From the NCBI GenBank assembly GCA_934385475.1, contig CAKRPS010000043.1:1-17272 (forward strand): DNA of 17,272 bases. The letters are read 5' to 3'. Each line of letters starts with the position of its first letter. Position 1 is the stretch's first letter. The translations under genes were made by a program, and so were the position numbers. Positions 8,648 to 16,563 of this stretch are shown here, piece by piece. Below the pieces are notes generated by a model. It saw nothing but the letters and a program-made list of their open reading frames with translations, did not search any database and was not told the DNA's origin. The stretch is from an uncultured Lachnospiraceae bacterium. Its GTDB lineage: Bacteria; Bacillota; Clostridia; Lachnospirales; Lachnospiraceae.

Positions 8648-10126
8648 ATGCTTTTTAATTCCTATATTTTTATTTTCGTGTTTTTTCCGTGCTGTCTGCT
8701 TTTCTGTTATGGGCTGTTAAAGCTCGATAAACCGGTGGCAGCCAAAGTGTTTCTGGTGGGAATGTCCTTCTGGTTTTACGGATATTTTAATATTTCCTAT
8801 CTGCTGATCATGATGGGAAGTATTGCGCTCAATTACCTGTTCCACCGGATTCTTTCGAACTATCCGAAAAAGTGGCTGATGGTGACAGCGGTGACCGGGA
8901 ACCTTGCGATTTTGTTCTATTTCAAATATTATGATTTCTTTGTATCTACGGTAAATGGTGTGTTTGATACTTCTTTTGCGCTGAAACATATCCTTCTTCC
9001 GCTCGGGATCAGTTTTTTTACCTTTCAGCAGATTTCCTTTGTGGTCGATACGTACCGGGGAGAGATCAGGGATTGCGGTCTGGTAGATTATGCTCTTTTT
9101 GTGTCGTTCTTCCCACAGCTGATCGCCGGCCCGATCGTGAATCATGAGGAAATGCTTCCACAGTTTGCAAATCTGGGAAGATTGCCGCAGGATGCGGAGA
9201 GCAGGGAGCAGTTCTGGAACCGCTTTGGACGTGGAGCAGCTCTTTTTATCCTGGGACTTGCAAAAAAGGTACTGATTGCAGATACGCTTGGTCAGGGAGT
9301 CGATTACGGATATGCCAATATCGGAATGCTCGGCAGATGGGATGCTGTCATCGTGATCATCTCTTATGCGTTCCAGTTGTATTTTGATTTCAGCGGGTAC
9401 TGCGATATGGCACGCGGTATCGGCAGTATGCTGGGAATTGAGATCCCGAAGAACTTTGAGTCACCTTACCAGGCAGTGAATATCGTGGATTTCTGGAAAC
9501 GCTGGCATATTACGCTGAACAGATTTTTTACAAAATATGTGTATATACCGCTGGGTGGAAACCGCAAGGGGGCAGTCCGGATGTACCGGAATCTGCTGAT
9601 CGTTTTCCTACTGAGTGGACTGTGGCACGGAGCAGGCTGGAACTTTATTGTATGGGGAATGCTGCATGGAATCCTGTATGTGATCACACGATTTGTACAG
9701 AGAAGGACGAAAGTGCGTTCCAAAGGAATTATGACATATGTGTCCCGCATCCTGCTGTTTGTCTATGTCAGTGTTGCGTGGGTATTTTTCAGGGCACCGG
9801 ACGTTTCACAGGCAATAGAGCTGCTGCGGAGAGTTGGAGTGGGAGCGGGCAGTTTGTCTATGGATCTTGCAGAATGTTTTCAGATGGATGAATTCTGGTA
9901 TGTGCTCAAGGTTCTGCATCTGGATTTCATGGCCTTTAGCCGGTATATTCTGATGTTTGCAGCATTGTTGGTGAGCGGATACCTTTCAATGATCGGGCTG
10001 GATGCGGCTGCACGGACAGAGAAAATGAAATACAGGACAGCATCGGCAGTTTTGCTTGGCGGAATACTGGTCTGGTGTATTCTGACATTTTCCAAAGTCA
10101 GTACTTTCCTGTATTTCAACTTTTAG
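8648..10126 (+). CDS. MBOAT family O-acyltransferase (AlgI/DltB/PatA-like)
   Basis: This 492-residue integral membrane protein has the hallmarks of the AlgI branch of membrane-bound O-acyltransferases: QQISFVVDTYRG, FFPQLIAGPIV, LYFDFSGYCDMARGIG, DFWKRWHITLNRFF, YVYIPLGGNRKG, and the active-site region SGLWHGAGWNFIVWGMLHG with H327 and H340. It has about ten or more membrane spans and the normal family length. It should take an acyl group, usually acetyl, from the cytoplasm and pass it to a glycan outside. The downstream SGNH protein is the typical partner that completes the transfer, as AlgJ/AlgX or DltD do in other systems. AGGAG lies just upstream of ATG 8648, with 21 nt between genes. No dltA or dltC carrier gene is present in the window, so D-alanylation is unlikely and acetylation is the better guess. 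Confidence 0.93.
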   Translation: MLFNSYIFIFVFFPCCLLFCYGLLKLDKPVAAKVFLVGMSFWFYGYFNISYLLIMMGSIALNYLFHRILSNYPKKWLMVTAVTGNLAILFYFKYYDFFVSTVNGVFDTSFALKHILLPLGISFFTFQQISFVVDTYRGEIRDCGLVDYALFVSFFPQLIAGPIVNHEEMLPQFANLGRLPQDAESREQFWNRFGRGAALFILGLAKKVLIADTLGQGVDYGYANIGMLGRWDAVIVIISYAFQLYFDFSGYCDMARGIGSMLGIEIPKNFESPYQAVNIVDFWKRWHITLNRFFTKYVYIPLGGNRKGAVRMYRNLLIVFLLSGLWHGAGWNFIVWGMLHGILYVITRFVQRRTKVRSKGIMTYVSRILLFVYVSVAWVFFRAPDVSQAIELLRRVGVGAGSLSMDLAECFQMDEFWYVLKVLHLDFMAFSRYILMFAALLVSGYLSMIGLDAAARTEKMKYRTASAVLLGGILVWCILTFSKVSTFLYFNF

Positions 10127-10155
10127 CAAGGATTATTTGAAAAGGAGTTTTGACC

Positions 10156-11211
10156 ATGAGCCATATGAAAAAATGGGTGCTGACAGCGATTGCTACAGCG
10201 GCAGCACTTCTTGTGGGAACGGCAGCGCTGGTGGTCTGGGTAGATCCATTCTTTCAGTATCATAAGCCATTGAGCGGCTTTCCCTATCTGGTGGACAATC
10301 AGCTCAGCCAGAATCCGGGAATGGCGAAGCATATGACATATGACAGTGTGATTCTGGGGTCCTCGATGACGGTCAATTTTAATACAAACTGGTTTGCGCA
10401 GGAGATGGGCCTCAATACGATCAAACTGAATTACAGCGGTGCCTATCCGAAGGATCAGGCTAATATTATGGAACGGATCTTTTCGAGTGATAATCAGGTG
10501 AAGGCTGTGTTTCTCGGAGTGGATGTGATGACATATACCGGGGATGTGGAGGAGACAAAATATCCCATTCCGTCCTATCTGTATGATGATTCGGTATGGA
10601 ACGATGCACAGTATCTGTGGAATAAGGATGTTCTGCTGAATTATATTCTGCGTCCGCTGGCTGACCCTGACAAGACAGACCTGGCTACTGTATATGAAAG
10701 CTGGTGGACGGATGAGTATTATAATATCCAGTGGGTCATGCACAACTATGAAAGACCGGAACGTGTGGAAGAAAAGACACCGGAAAATGCGTATCTGGAG
10801 AGTGTGAAACAGAATCTACAGACAAATATCTGTCCGTTTATTGAGAACAATCCGGATACAACGTTTTATATTTTTTTCCCGCCCTACAGCATTTTGTACT
10901 GGAATGATGTGATGAGTGAGAATCATCTGGAGGCAACGATGGCAGAGTACCGCTATATTGTGGAAACGATGCTTACGTATGAGAATGTACGCGTGTTTTA
11001 TTTCCCGAATCAGGAATGGATCGTGACAGACCTGAACAATTATGCAGATTATTCCCATTATCATAAAGATATCAATCACTATATGACGAAATGCTTCGCA
11101 TCAGGGGAATGTGAAATCAAAAATCTTGAGCAGATGGATGCAGCGCAGAAGAAGATGAAAGAAATCATAGACCGGTTTGACTATGAGGCGCTGTTTGAAC
11201 AAGAGTGGTAA
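10156..11211 (+). CDS. Membrane-anchored SGNH-type acyltransferase partner of MBOAT (DltD/AlgJ-like)
   Basis: From ATG 10156, with AAAGGAG 8 nt upstream (preferred over TTG 10150), the protein is 351 residues. It has one N-terminal membrane anchor (about 7-29) and an outward globular domain starting VDPFFQYHKP. SGNH features are visible: ILGSSM, where S70 is the likely nucleophile, and DYSH near the C-terminus with D298 and H301 as the DxxH pair. FFPPYSILYW lies between them. This matches the extracytoplasmic acyltransferases that work with MBOAT proteins. It starts 29 nt after the MBOAT stop and is the last gene before a strong terminator. Overall similarity to DltD is only at motif level, and the acceptor glycan is unknown. 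Confidence 0.85.
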   Translation: MSHMKKWVLTAIATAAALLVGTAALVVWVDPFFQYHKPLSGFPYLVDNQLSQNPGMAKHMTYDSVILGSSMTVNFNTNWFAQEMGLNTIKLNYSGAYPKDQANIMERIFSSDNQVKAVFLGVDVMTYTGDVEETKYPIPSYLYDDSVWNDAQYLWNKDVLLNYILRPLADPDKTDLATVYESWWTDEYYNIQWVMHNYERPERVEEKTPENAYLESVKQNLQTNICPFIENNPDTTFYIFFPPYSILYWNDVMSENHLEATMAEYRYIVETMLTYENVRVFYFPNQEWIVTDLNNYADYSHYHKDINHYMTKCFASGECEIKNLEQMDAAQKKMKEIIDRFDYEALFEQEW

Positions 11212-11221
11212 AAAGATATTT

Positions 11222-11255
11222 GAAAAGCTGCCTTGCGGCAGCTTTTCGCTTTTTT
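11222..11255 (+). terminator. Intrinsic terminator of the DUF6077-MBOAT operon
   Basis: A perfect 11-bp stem (GAAAAGCTGCC, 11222-11232, with 11237-11247) closes a TTGC loop and is followed after two bases by CTTTTTT. It lies just past the stop at 11211. On the other strand the hairpin is followed by AAATATCTTTTT, so it may also serve the convergent SGNH gene ending at 11260. Confidence 0.88.
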
Positions 11256-11259
11256 AGAG

Positions 11260-12282
11260 TTATTCAGCATCCTGAACAGTTAGCTCAGGGAAAATACATT
11301 CTGTGAAGCGTCTGGCCAGAAGCTCTCTGCCGGCATCGTTCAGATGGATATAATCGGTCATATAATCCAGATAGTTATCTTCGTTGATAGAGCCGTAGAA
11401 GTTATCGATGAAGGATGCGCCGCAGTCGCTGGCAGCGTCTAACTCTTTCTGGAGATAGTGGCTTAAAGTTCCGTTTCCAAGGTCAACCCGGTCACCGTTT
11501 TCGAAATTACCTTCTTCGTTGATAGTGTGGCAGAAGGTATGTGACATCACGACAAAACGGATGTGAGGATAAGCAGCCTGCATGGCGTTGATTCCTTCAC
11601 GAAGTGCTCCGGTGTAAGTAATGATGGACTCCGGGGCGTTGGGGTCGTCACAGGGACGTTTATTGATGTAGTCGCTGCCATCATACATAATGCAGACGAT
11701 ATCGACGGCGTTCATATCAAGTCCTTCCAACATGGCGGTTGTCTTGGGAAAGGCTTCGTCATAGCTGTAGGTTGCCGCCTGCTTCATCAGATCAAAATCG
11801 CCGCTTGCCAGAGCGTCAGCCACATAGGAGAAAGAGAAAGCATCGAGAATATAGCCGTCATTGTAGCTTTCGTACTGTGCTGCCATAGTAGTTCCGGTAA
11901 AGGCACCGTTGTATACGGTAGCACCGGTCTTGGCAGCAATCTGCTCAGCCAGTCCGCCTTCGCCCTGATCCAGGGAAAACGGGTCATCACCGAGACACAG
12001 GATGGTAGTGACACCATCATCCTCGTGGCCTTCAAGCCTGTCCGGTGCGAGCGGAATGATGTTGTCCATAGCCTCTACATCGAATGCGTCGGTCTGTACC
12101 GACGGATCATAGCCGGATGGTGTTCCTCTGTTCCATATATAAAGACGGACGGCAATGATACCCACGATAAGAACAATGCCTGCAAGCAGGATCAGGTGAA
12201 TGTTGATACGACCGCCCTTGGGGGCATCATTTGAAAGGCTGCTTTCGTCTACTTCGGTTTCTGGTTTATTGTTCTGTTTCAT
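11260..12282 (-). CDS. Membrane-anchored SGNH hydrolase-like protein lacking the GDS serine
   Basis: The 340-residue protein has a hydrophilic cytoplasmic N-terminus (1-27), one membrane span (about 28-47) and an extracytoplasmic SGNH-type domain. Block I reads CLGDDPFSLD: Asp100 stands where the nucleophilic serine of GDS is expected. Other blocks are partly kept: N125 and G130 (YNGAFTG), DGSDY at 201-205 in place of GxND, and DYIH with D310 and H313. I recall relatives in Lachnospiraceae with GNSPF or GNAPF at this site, so variation there may be a family trait. It could be non-catalytic, for instance glycan-binding, or use S103. ATG 12282 has a very strong GGAGGAG 5 nt upstream. It appears to be a single-gene unit, bounded by terminators on both sides. 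Confidence 0.82.
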   Translation of the reverse strand: MKQNNKPETEVDESSLSNDAPKGGRINIHLILLAGIVLIVGIIAVRLYIWNRGTPSGYDPSVQTDAFDVEAMDNIIPLAPDRLEGHEDDGVTTILCLGDDPFSLDQGEGGLAEQIAAKTGATVYNGAFTGTTMAAQYESYNDGYILDAFSFSYVADALASGDFDLMKQAATYSYDEAFPKTTAMLEGLDMNAVDIVCIMYDGSDYINKRPCDDPNAPESIITYTGALREGINAMQAAYPHIRFVVMSHTFCHTINEEGNFENGDRVDLGNGTLSHYLQKELDAASDCGASFIDNFYGSINEDNYLDYMTDYIHLNDAGRELLARRFTECIFPELTVQDAE

Positions 12283-12460
12283 AATCTCCTCCGATTTGCA
12301 AAATCACGTGTGATTATTCAGCACTTCTTTTGCAAGATCGTCTTACAGGACTTTATTGCTGTGTATCCGATTTGCATGGCGCTGAATAGTATTATTTTAC
12401 TATGGATTCTGGTAAAAATCCATGAATATCCGTTAAAGTTTAAAAATGTTTAAGAATTGC
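12283..12460 (-). promoter_or_regulatory. Upstream region of the SGNH-like gene with direct and inverted repeats
   Basis: This 178-base stretch carries no gene. CCGATTTGCA occurs twice in direct orientation (12291-12300 and 12367-12376). AATCA and TGATT form a short inverted repeat around CGTG (12302-12315), and TATTCAGC near 12315-12322 is complemented by GCTGAATA near 12381-12388. I found no convincing -35/-10 pair; a TTTACC with an A/T-rich -10 near 12390-12415 is the best, weak candidate. It may be a structured leader or operator region, but no known riboswitch is recognised. Confidence 0.25.
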
Positions 12461-12508
12461 ACAAAAAAGTGCTTCCGCAGATAGGATTTTGCGGAAACAC
12501 TTTTTTGT
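12461..12508 (-). terminator. Long hairpin terminator of the zinc-ribbon gene, possibly bidirectional
   Basis: Bases 12461-12479 pair with 12490-12508 around a 10-base loop. The 19-bp stem has a GC-rich top (TTCCGCA) and an A/T-rich base ending in CACTTTTTTGT. The single mismatch is C-A on the plus strand but a G-U pair on the minus strand, which suits use by the minus-strand gene ending at 12523. Confidence 0.8.
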
Positions 12509-12522
12509 ATGATTGGCTACGA

Positions 12523-12813
12523 TCAGCCCATAGATACAGCGTGTTCCATCGAGGTTCTTTCCGGAAGGACATAAAGCTCCTTATACCATTTGCTGTACTT
12601 GTACATACGATAGGTGGTGCTTAATTTGCCAAGCTCCTTGTCGTTTGCACAGACTGCCGCAAAATGGCTGCGCTGTTCCTGGCCCATAGAAACGTAATCC
12701 ATATAGGAAATTTTGAGCTCTGTGATTTCCTTATGGCATTTAGGGCAGGACTGCTTATGCCCATTGAGCATATAGATCCGATGGCAACACTTACAATAAT
12801 GCATGTACATCAT
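12523..12813 (-). CDS. Small zinc-ribbon protein, conserved hypothetical
   Basis: From ATG 12813, preceded by AAGGGGA about 7 nt upstream, the protein is 96 residues. The longer frame to 12840 would begin at the predicted transcription start and is rejected. The N-terminus MMYMHYCKCCHRIYMLNGHK contains C7xxC10, and SCPKCHK gives C23xxC26, together a zinc-ribbon or rubredoxin-like knuckle. C9 is an extra cysteine within the first pair. The rest is helical and charged, with no membrane span. I recall similar short proteins in many Clostridia without known function. It has its own strong promoter and terminator, so it is a single-gene unit unrelated in layout to the glycan genes. A DNA- or RNA-binding or metal-dependent regulatory role is possible but not shown. 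Confidence 0.82.
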   Translation of the reverse strand: MMYMHYCKCCHRIYMLNGHKQSCPKCHKEITELKISYMDYVSMGQEQRSHFAAVCANDKELGKLSTTYRMYKYSKWYKELYVLPERTSMEHAVSMG

Positions 12814-12847
12814 GAAAAATTCCCCTTTTCTCATAAACATTGTTGAA

Positions 12848-12876
12848 ATTGTAATGTTGCTCTTACATTGTGTCAG
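12848..12876 (-). promoter_or_regulatory. Sigma-A-type promoter of the zinc-ribbon gene
   Basis: On the minus strand CTGACA (12871-12876) and TACAAT (12848-12853) are separated by exactly 17 bases, each matching consensus at five of six positions. Transcription would begin near 12841, giving a leader of about 28 nt. An inverted repeat AACATT/AATGTT (12836-12841 and 12853-12858) straddles the -10 and start, where a repressor could bind. Confidence 0.75.
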
Positions 12877-12995
12877 TTGTTGGGGACAAAGTCAAGCGTA
12901 TTATCCCGGAAAATGGCAAAATGAGCGGTGTTAAGTATCGCGTAGAATGAAAAAATGACAGAATCTGGAAGCGGGGGGTGTAATTCCAAATAACC

Positions 12996-13024
12996 TTGCT
13001 GAGCCTATTTGATTATGCTACAAT
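12996..13024 (+). promoter_or_regulatory. Extended -10 promoter of the GH25 lysozyme gene
   Basis: TGCTACAAT provides an extended -10 (TACAAT, 13019-13024), with TTGCTG (12996-13001) 17 bases upstream as a weak -35. The start would be near 13031, leaving a leader of about 60 nt. The same TATGCTAYAAT string occurs at the DUF6077 operon promoter. Confidence 0.6.
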
Positions 13025-13091
13025 AGCAAAAGGTGGACACATTTGAGAAGAATGTCTTTAAACTGTGTAAGGAAAGGTTTTTACGGTAGTT

Positions 13092-16000
13092 ATGAAGAAT
13101 GATAATAGAGGAAAAAAGGATAGCAGCCGGCGTAAGGTGATACGGCTGGAGGAGATCCTGGAAGATAAAGAACGGTTTGACGAGGAGGATGAGGATAACG
13201 TAACGGACGATACACTGGAATTCCTGAGCCTGGACGATGAAACGATAGAGGCTTACGAGAAAAATAAAAAGCACAGTAAGCGTAAAGTATATGAAGAGGA
13301 CGATGAATCCGACTACGAGGACGAGGACTACGAAGAGGATGATGACGCCGATTACGAGGATGAAGACTACGAAGAGGATGATGACGCCGACTACGAGGAC
13401 GAAGACTACGAAGAGGATGATGAATCCGACTACGAGGACGAGAACTACGAAGAGGACGATGAATCCGATTACGAGGACGAAGACTACGAAGAGGATGATG
13501 AATCCGATTACGAGGACGAGGACTACGAAGAGGATGATGACACCGATTACGAGGACGAAGACTACGAAGAGGATGATGAATCCGACTATGAGGACGAAGA
13601 TTACGAAGAGGACGATGACGCCGATTATGAGGATGACGATTACGAAGATGATGACGAGGATGAGTATGATTACGGTTATGATGAGCCGGAGACATTTGGT
13701 GAAAAAATATCGTATTTCCTGACACATTTAAGCACCCTGGATATGGTGGTGGCCATGCTTGGCATTCTGGTGGTAGTAGGAGCGTGTGTCACAGGAGGAA
13801 TCTATGCGCATGCAAAGACGACCGAGAAACAGGTGGCGGCTTTTGCCGAGATCGGAAACCAGCTTGGCGGTGTGACAGTGATCGGGGAAAGCGGACTGGA
13901 TGCCGTGGCACAGGCAGCTATGACTGCCGTGCAGGAAGAAGAGATAGAGCTTGCGCAGGAAGAGGAAAACGAAAAGGATGACAAGCTGATTACGGTCAAT
14001 CTGAATATCACTTCGATCCAGTCAGATATCAAAGTAAAGTTTGTCAATCAGAAAACCGGAAAGCTTATTGGAAGTGTACCTTTTGTGGTCTCTGTATCCG
14101 GTGGGAAAAAGGATTTCGAGATGAAGGATGATGACAAGGACGGAATCATCCATCAGACCGGCGTGGCAGCCGGTACCTATAAGGTGCTTGTCAAGGCACT
14201 GGAGGGAGAACAGTACAAAGATTATCTGCTTCCGTCATCGGCGAGCAGTGTGACAGTAAGTGATCAGATCGCTTACAAAAAAGTAGATGTGGCAGACGAG
14301 GTAAAGACAGAGGCAGAAGTCAATGTCGCTGCGGAGGATACGGCAGTACAGGATACAGCACAGGAATCCTCTCTGACAGATACGGTTGAGTGGGTGGAAT
14401 CCACCAAGACAGAGATGGAAGGCGATGGCAATACCTCCTATGAGGCGGTTGATAAGAAGACGATCACGGATCCGTGGACGGTCAGCAGTACTTTCCAGAA
14501 AATGGTGAGCACAAATCCGGAGGGAGAGAACAGTAATACGGGAGAGGGTGGAACTACATCCGGGGACAGTACCGGAAACACTTCATCCGGCAGCACGGAG
14601 AATCCTTCATCGGGAAGCACGGGAACCCCTTCATCCGGCAGTACGGAGACGAAGGATTTCACGGTGAATATCAGCAACAGTTCCCTGAGTCTGGAACGCG
14701 GCAAGACGGCTACGCTGAGTGTATCGGTAGACGGTGTATCTGGATATAATGTCGACTGGAGTAGTTCGGACTCTTCGATCGCCACAGTGAGTGGAGGAAC
14801 GGTTACGGCAAATGGTGTCGGCAGTGCGACGATCACAGCCAAGATTACGGCGGAAGGAAAAGAAAAATCCGCAACCTGTCAGGTGACTGTCACAGAGGAG
14901 CCAAAACCGGCAGAGATTACAGCAAGCATCAGCAGCAGTTCCCTGAGTCTGGAAAAGGGAAAAACAGGAAGCCTGAGCGTGAGTGTGAGCGGAGCTTCCT
15001 CCTACACAACAGAGTGGAGCAGTTCCAATACCTCAATCGCTACCGTAAAGGACGGAACAGTTACGGCGGTAGCAGCGGGAAGCGCGAAGATCACGGCAAC
15101 CGTGAAATCCGGAAATGCAAGCAAAACAGTGGAATGTCAGGTGACGGTTACGGAGCCGAAGCCGGCAGATATCACGGTGAGCATCAGCAACAGCAGCATG
15201 AGCATCCTAAAAGGAAAAACGGGCAAACTCACGGTAAGCGTGAAAGGAAGTACATCCTATACAACAGAGTGGAGCAGCTCCAATACATCAATTGCAACGG
15301 TCAAGGACGGAACGGTTACGGCGGTAGCTGTCGGCAATGCTACGATTACGGCAAAGGTGAAATCCGGCAGCGTTGAGAAGTCTGTAACCTGTCAGGTGAC
15401 AGTCACAGATGATCCGAATGCCATTAAGAAGGTGACGATCACCGGGGCAACAGAAGTGGCGATCGGCAAGACCATCACCCTGACGGCGACAACGGACCCT
15501 AAGGACGAAAAGGTGAAGTGGAGCAGCGACAATGAGAAGATCGCCAAGGTAGACGCCAACGGCGTTGTAACCGGCGTGGCGGAAGGAAGTGCCGTGATCA
15601 AGGTGGTGTGCGAGAAGAACACTAATATTACGGCGACCTACACGGTGAAGGTCAAAAAGGCTGTCAATGTAGATGGCAAGACCAAGCTGAAGGACAAGAA
15701 CGGTAATCAGCTTTATTATAAAGAGGGGGACAGCTATAAAGAAGCAACCTACGACGATTACAAAAAGTATGATACGTTCTATAAAAAGTCTGTGAAATAC
15801 CGCTATACGGGCTGGCAGACGATAGACGGTTCCACCTATTTCTTTGACAAAAACGGAAACTACGTGACAGGAGACCAGGTCATTCAGGGAGCAAAGTATT
15901 CCTTTGGAAGTGATGGCAAGCTGTCTTCCGGCTCCGGCTCAATGGGTATTGATGTTTCCAAGTGGAACGGCTCAATTGACTGGAATGCAGTTAAGAACTC

Positions 16001-16529
16001 AGGAGTTTCTTACGTAATTATCCGTTGCGGATATCGTGGTTCTTCGACGGGTGCACTGATCGAGGATCCGAAATTTAAGAGTAATATACAGGGAGCGAAG
16101 GCAGCAGGCCTTCAGGTTGGAGTGTACTTCTTCAGCCAGGCGGTCAATGAGGTAGAAGCCGTGGAGGAGGCTTCGATGGCACTCAATCTCGTGAAGGGAT
16201 ATGGGCTGAATTATCCGATCTTCCTGGATGTGGAATCCAGTGGCGGCCGTGGAGACGGAGTCAGCCGGGATACCAGAACGGCGGTCTGCAAGGCTTTCTG
16301 CGCAACCATACAGAATTCCGGATATGCTGCCGGAGTATATGCGAATAAGACCTGGTTTACAGAGATGATCAACACAGGCAGTCTGACAGGATATAAGATA
16401 TGGCTGGCACAGTATGCGAGTGCACCGACCTACAAGGCAACACGGTATGATATGTGGCAGTATTCGTCCAAGGGTCAGGTGAGCGGCATTAAGGGAAATG
16501 TGGATATGAACATCAGCTATATGCACTAA
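13092..16529 (+). CDS. Large membrane-anchored GH25 lysozyme with acidic repeat tail and Big_2 domains
   Basis: The 1145-residue protein has these parts in order: a basic then acidic N-terminus (1-66); nine 13-residue Asp/Glu/Tyr repeats (about 68-184); a membrane span (about 217-240, LDMVVAMLGILVVVGACV); an outward region with an Ig/prealbumin-like segment (about 290-390); a Ser/Gly/Thr linker with SSGST repeats (about 484-520); four Big_2 Ig-like domains (about 523-603, 607-690, 692-774, 777-857); a choline-binding-like repeat (about 902-945, GWQTIDGSTYFFDKNGNYV); and a C-terminal GH25 muramidase (about 951-1140). GH25 residues are visible: GIDVSKWNG with D954, FLDVES with D1046 and E1048, and WQYSS. 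It should cleave the muramic acid-GlcNAc bond of peptidoglycan. The membrane anchor with no signal cleavage places the repeats inside the cell. The best ribosome binding site, GGAAAGG, is an unusually long 13 nt from the ATG. Confidence 0.92.
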   Translation: MKNDNRGKKDSSRRKVIRLEEILEDKERFDEEDEDNVTDDTLEFLSLDDETIEAYEKNKKHSKRKVYEEDDESDYEDEDYEEDDDADYEDEDYEEDDDADYEDEDYEEDDESDYEDENYEEDDESDYEDEDYEEDDESDYEDEDYEEDDDTDYEDEDYEEDDESDYEDEDYEEDDDADYEDDDYEDDDEDEYDYGYDEPETFGEKISYFLTHLSTLDMVVAMLGILVVVGACVTGGIYAHAKTTEKQVAAFAEIGNQLGGVTVIGESGLDAVAQAAMTAVQEEEIELAQEEENEKDDKLITVNLNITSIQSDIKVKFVNQKTGKLIGSVPFVVSVSGGKKDFEMKDDDKDGIIHQTGVAAGTYKVLVKALEGEQYKDYLLPSSASSVTVSDQIAYKKVDVADEVKTEAEVNVAAEDTAVQDTAQESSLTDTVEWVESTKTEMEGDGNTSYEAVDKKTITDPWTVSSTFQKMVSTNPEGENSNTGEGGTTSGDSTGNTSSGSTENPSSGSTGTPSSGSTETKDFTVNISNSSLSLERGKTATLSVSVDGVSGYNVDWSSSDSSIATVSGGTVTANGVGSATITAKITAEGKEKSATCQVTVTEEPKPAEITASISSSSLSLEKGKTGSLSVSVSGASSYTTEWSSSNTSIATVKDGTVTAVAAGSAKITATVKSGNASKTVECQVTVTEPKPADITVSISNSSMSILKGKTGKLTVSVKGSTSYTTEWSSSNTSIATVKDGTVTAVAVGNATITAKVKSGSVEKSVTCQVTVTDDPNAIKKVTITGATEVAIGKTITLTATTDPKDEKVKWSSDNEKIAKVDANGVVTGVAEGSAVIKVVCEKNTNITATYTVKVKKAVNVDGKTKLKDKNGNQLYYKEGDSYKEATYDDYKKYDTFYKKSVKYRYTGWQTIDGSTYFFDKNGNYVTGDQVIQGAKYSFGSDGKLSSGSGSMGIDVSKWNGSIDWNAVKNSGVSYVIIRCGYRGSSTGALIEDPKFKSNIQGAKAAGLQVGVYFFSQAVNEVEAVEEASMALNLVKGYGLNYPIFLDVESSGGRGDGVSRDTRTAVCKAFCATIQNSGYAAGVYANKTWFTEMINTGSLTGYKIWLAQYASAPTYKATRYDMWQYSSKGQVSGIKGNVDMNISYMH
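13293..13643 (+). repeat. Nine tandem 39-bp repeats coding the acidic cytoplasmic tail
   Basis: Nine uninterrupted 39-bp units encode EEDDxxDYEDEDY with small variations: the variable pair is ES in units 1, 4, 5, 6 and 8, DA in 2, 3 and 9, and DT in 7; unit 4 has EN for ED and unit 9 ends DDDY. A degenerate tenth part (EDDDEDEYDYGYDE) follows. DNA identity between units is high, with changes mainly at third positions, so copy number is likely to vary by recombination or slippage. Confidence 0.95.
14658..15661 (+). repeat. Four tandem Big_2 domain repeats (about 255-bp period)
   Basis: Four copies of a roughly 80-85 residue bacterial Ig-like domain lie head to tail, each with a xSxSLxxGKT start, a WSSS(D/N)xxIA core and a GxATITA or similar end. 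Copies 2 and 3 are closest, sharing an identical 25-residue stretch (15000-15074 and 15255-15329). The fourth is more diverged. They act as spacers or carbohydrate-binding modules that position the lysozyme domain in the wall. Confidence 0.88.
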
Positions 16530-16534
16530 GGCAC

Positions 16535-16563
16535 TTGCATTTCCTCAAAAGATAAAGGATAAT
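16535..16563 (+). promoter_or_regulatory. Candidate promoter of rmlB
   Basis: TTGCAT (16535-16540), a 17-base spacer and GATAAT (16558-16563) fit a moderate sigma-A promoter just after the lysozyme stop. The -10 overlaps the left edge of the perfect inverted repeat at 16559-16589. Transcription would start near 16570, about 57 nt before the rmlB ATG. Confidence 0.45.

Noticed and set aside
13293..13643. Tandem repeats considered as a CRISPR array
   Set aside because: The units are adjacent with no unique spacers and lie in frame inside a coding region.
13005..13727. Long minus-strand frame of Val/Ile/Leu repeats, and two other open frames (minus 13090-13725, plus 13291-13722), over the acidic repeat region
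   Set aside because: The 39-bp repeat is a multiple of three and lacks stops in several frames, so these are mirror frames of the lysozyme gene. They show low-complexity products and no ribosome binding site.
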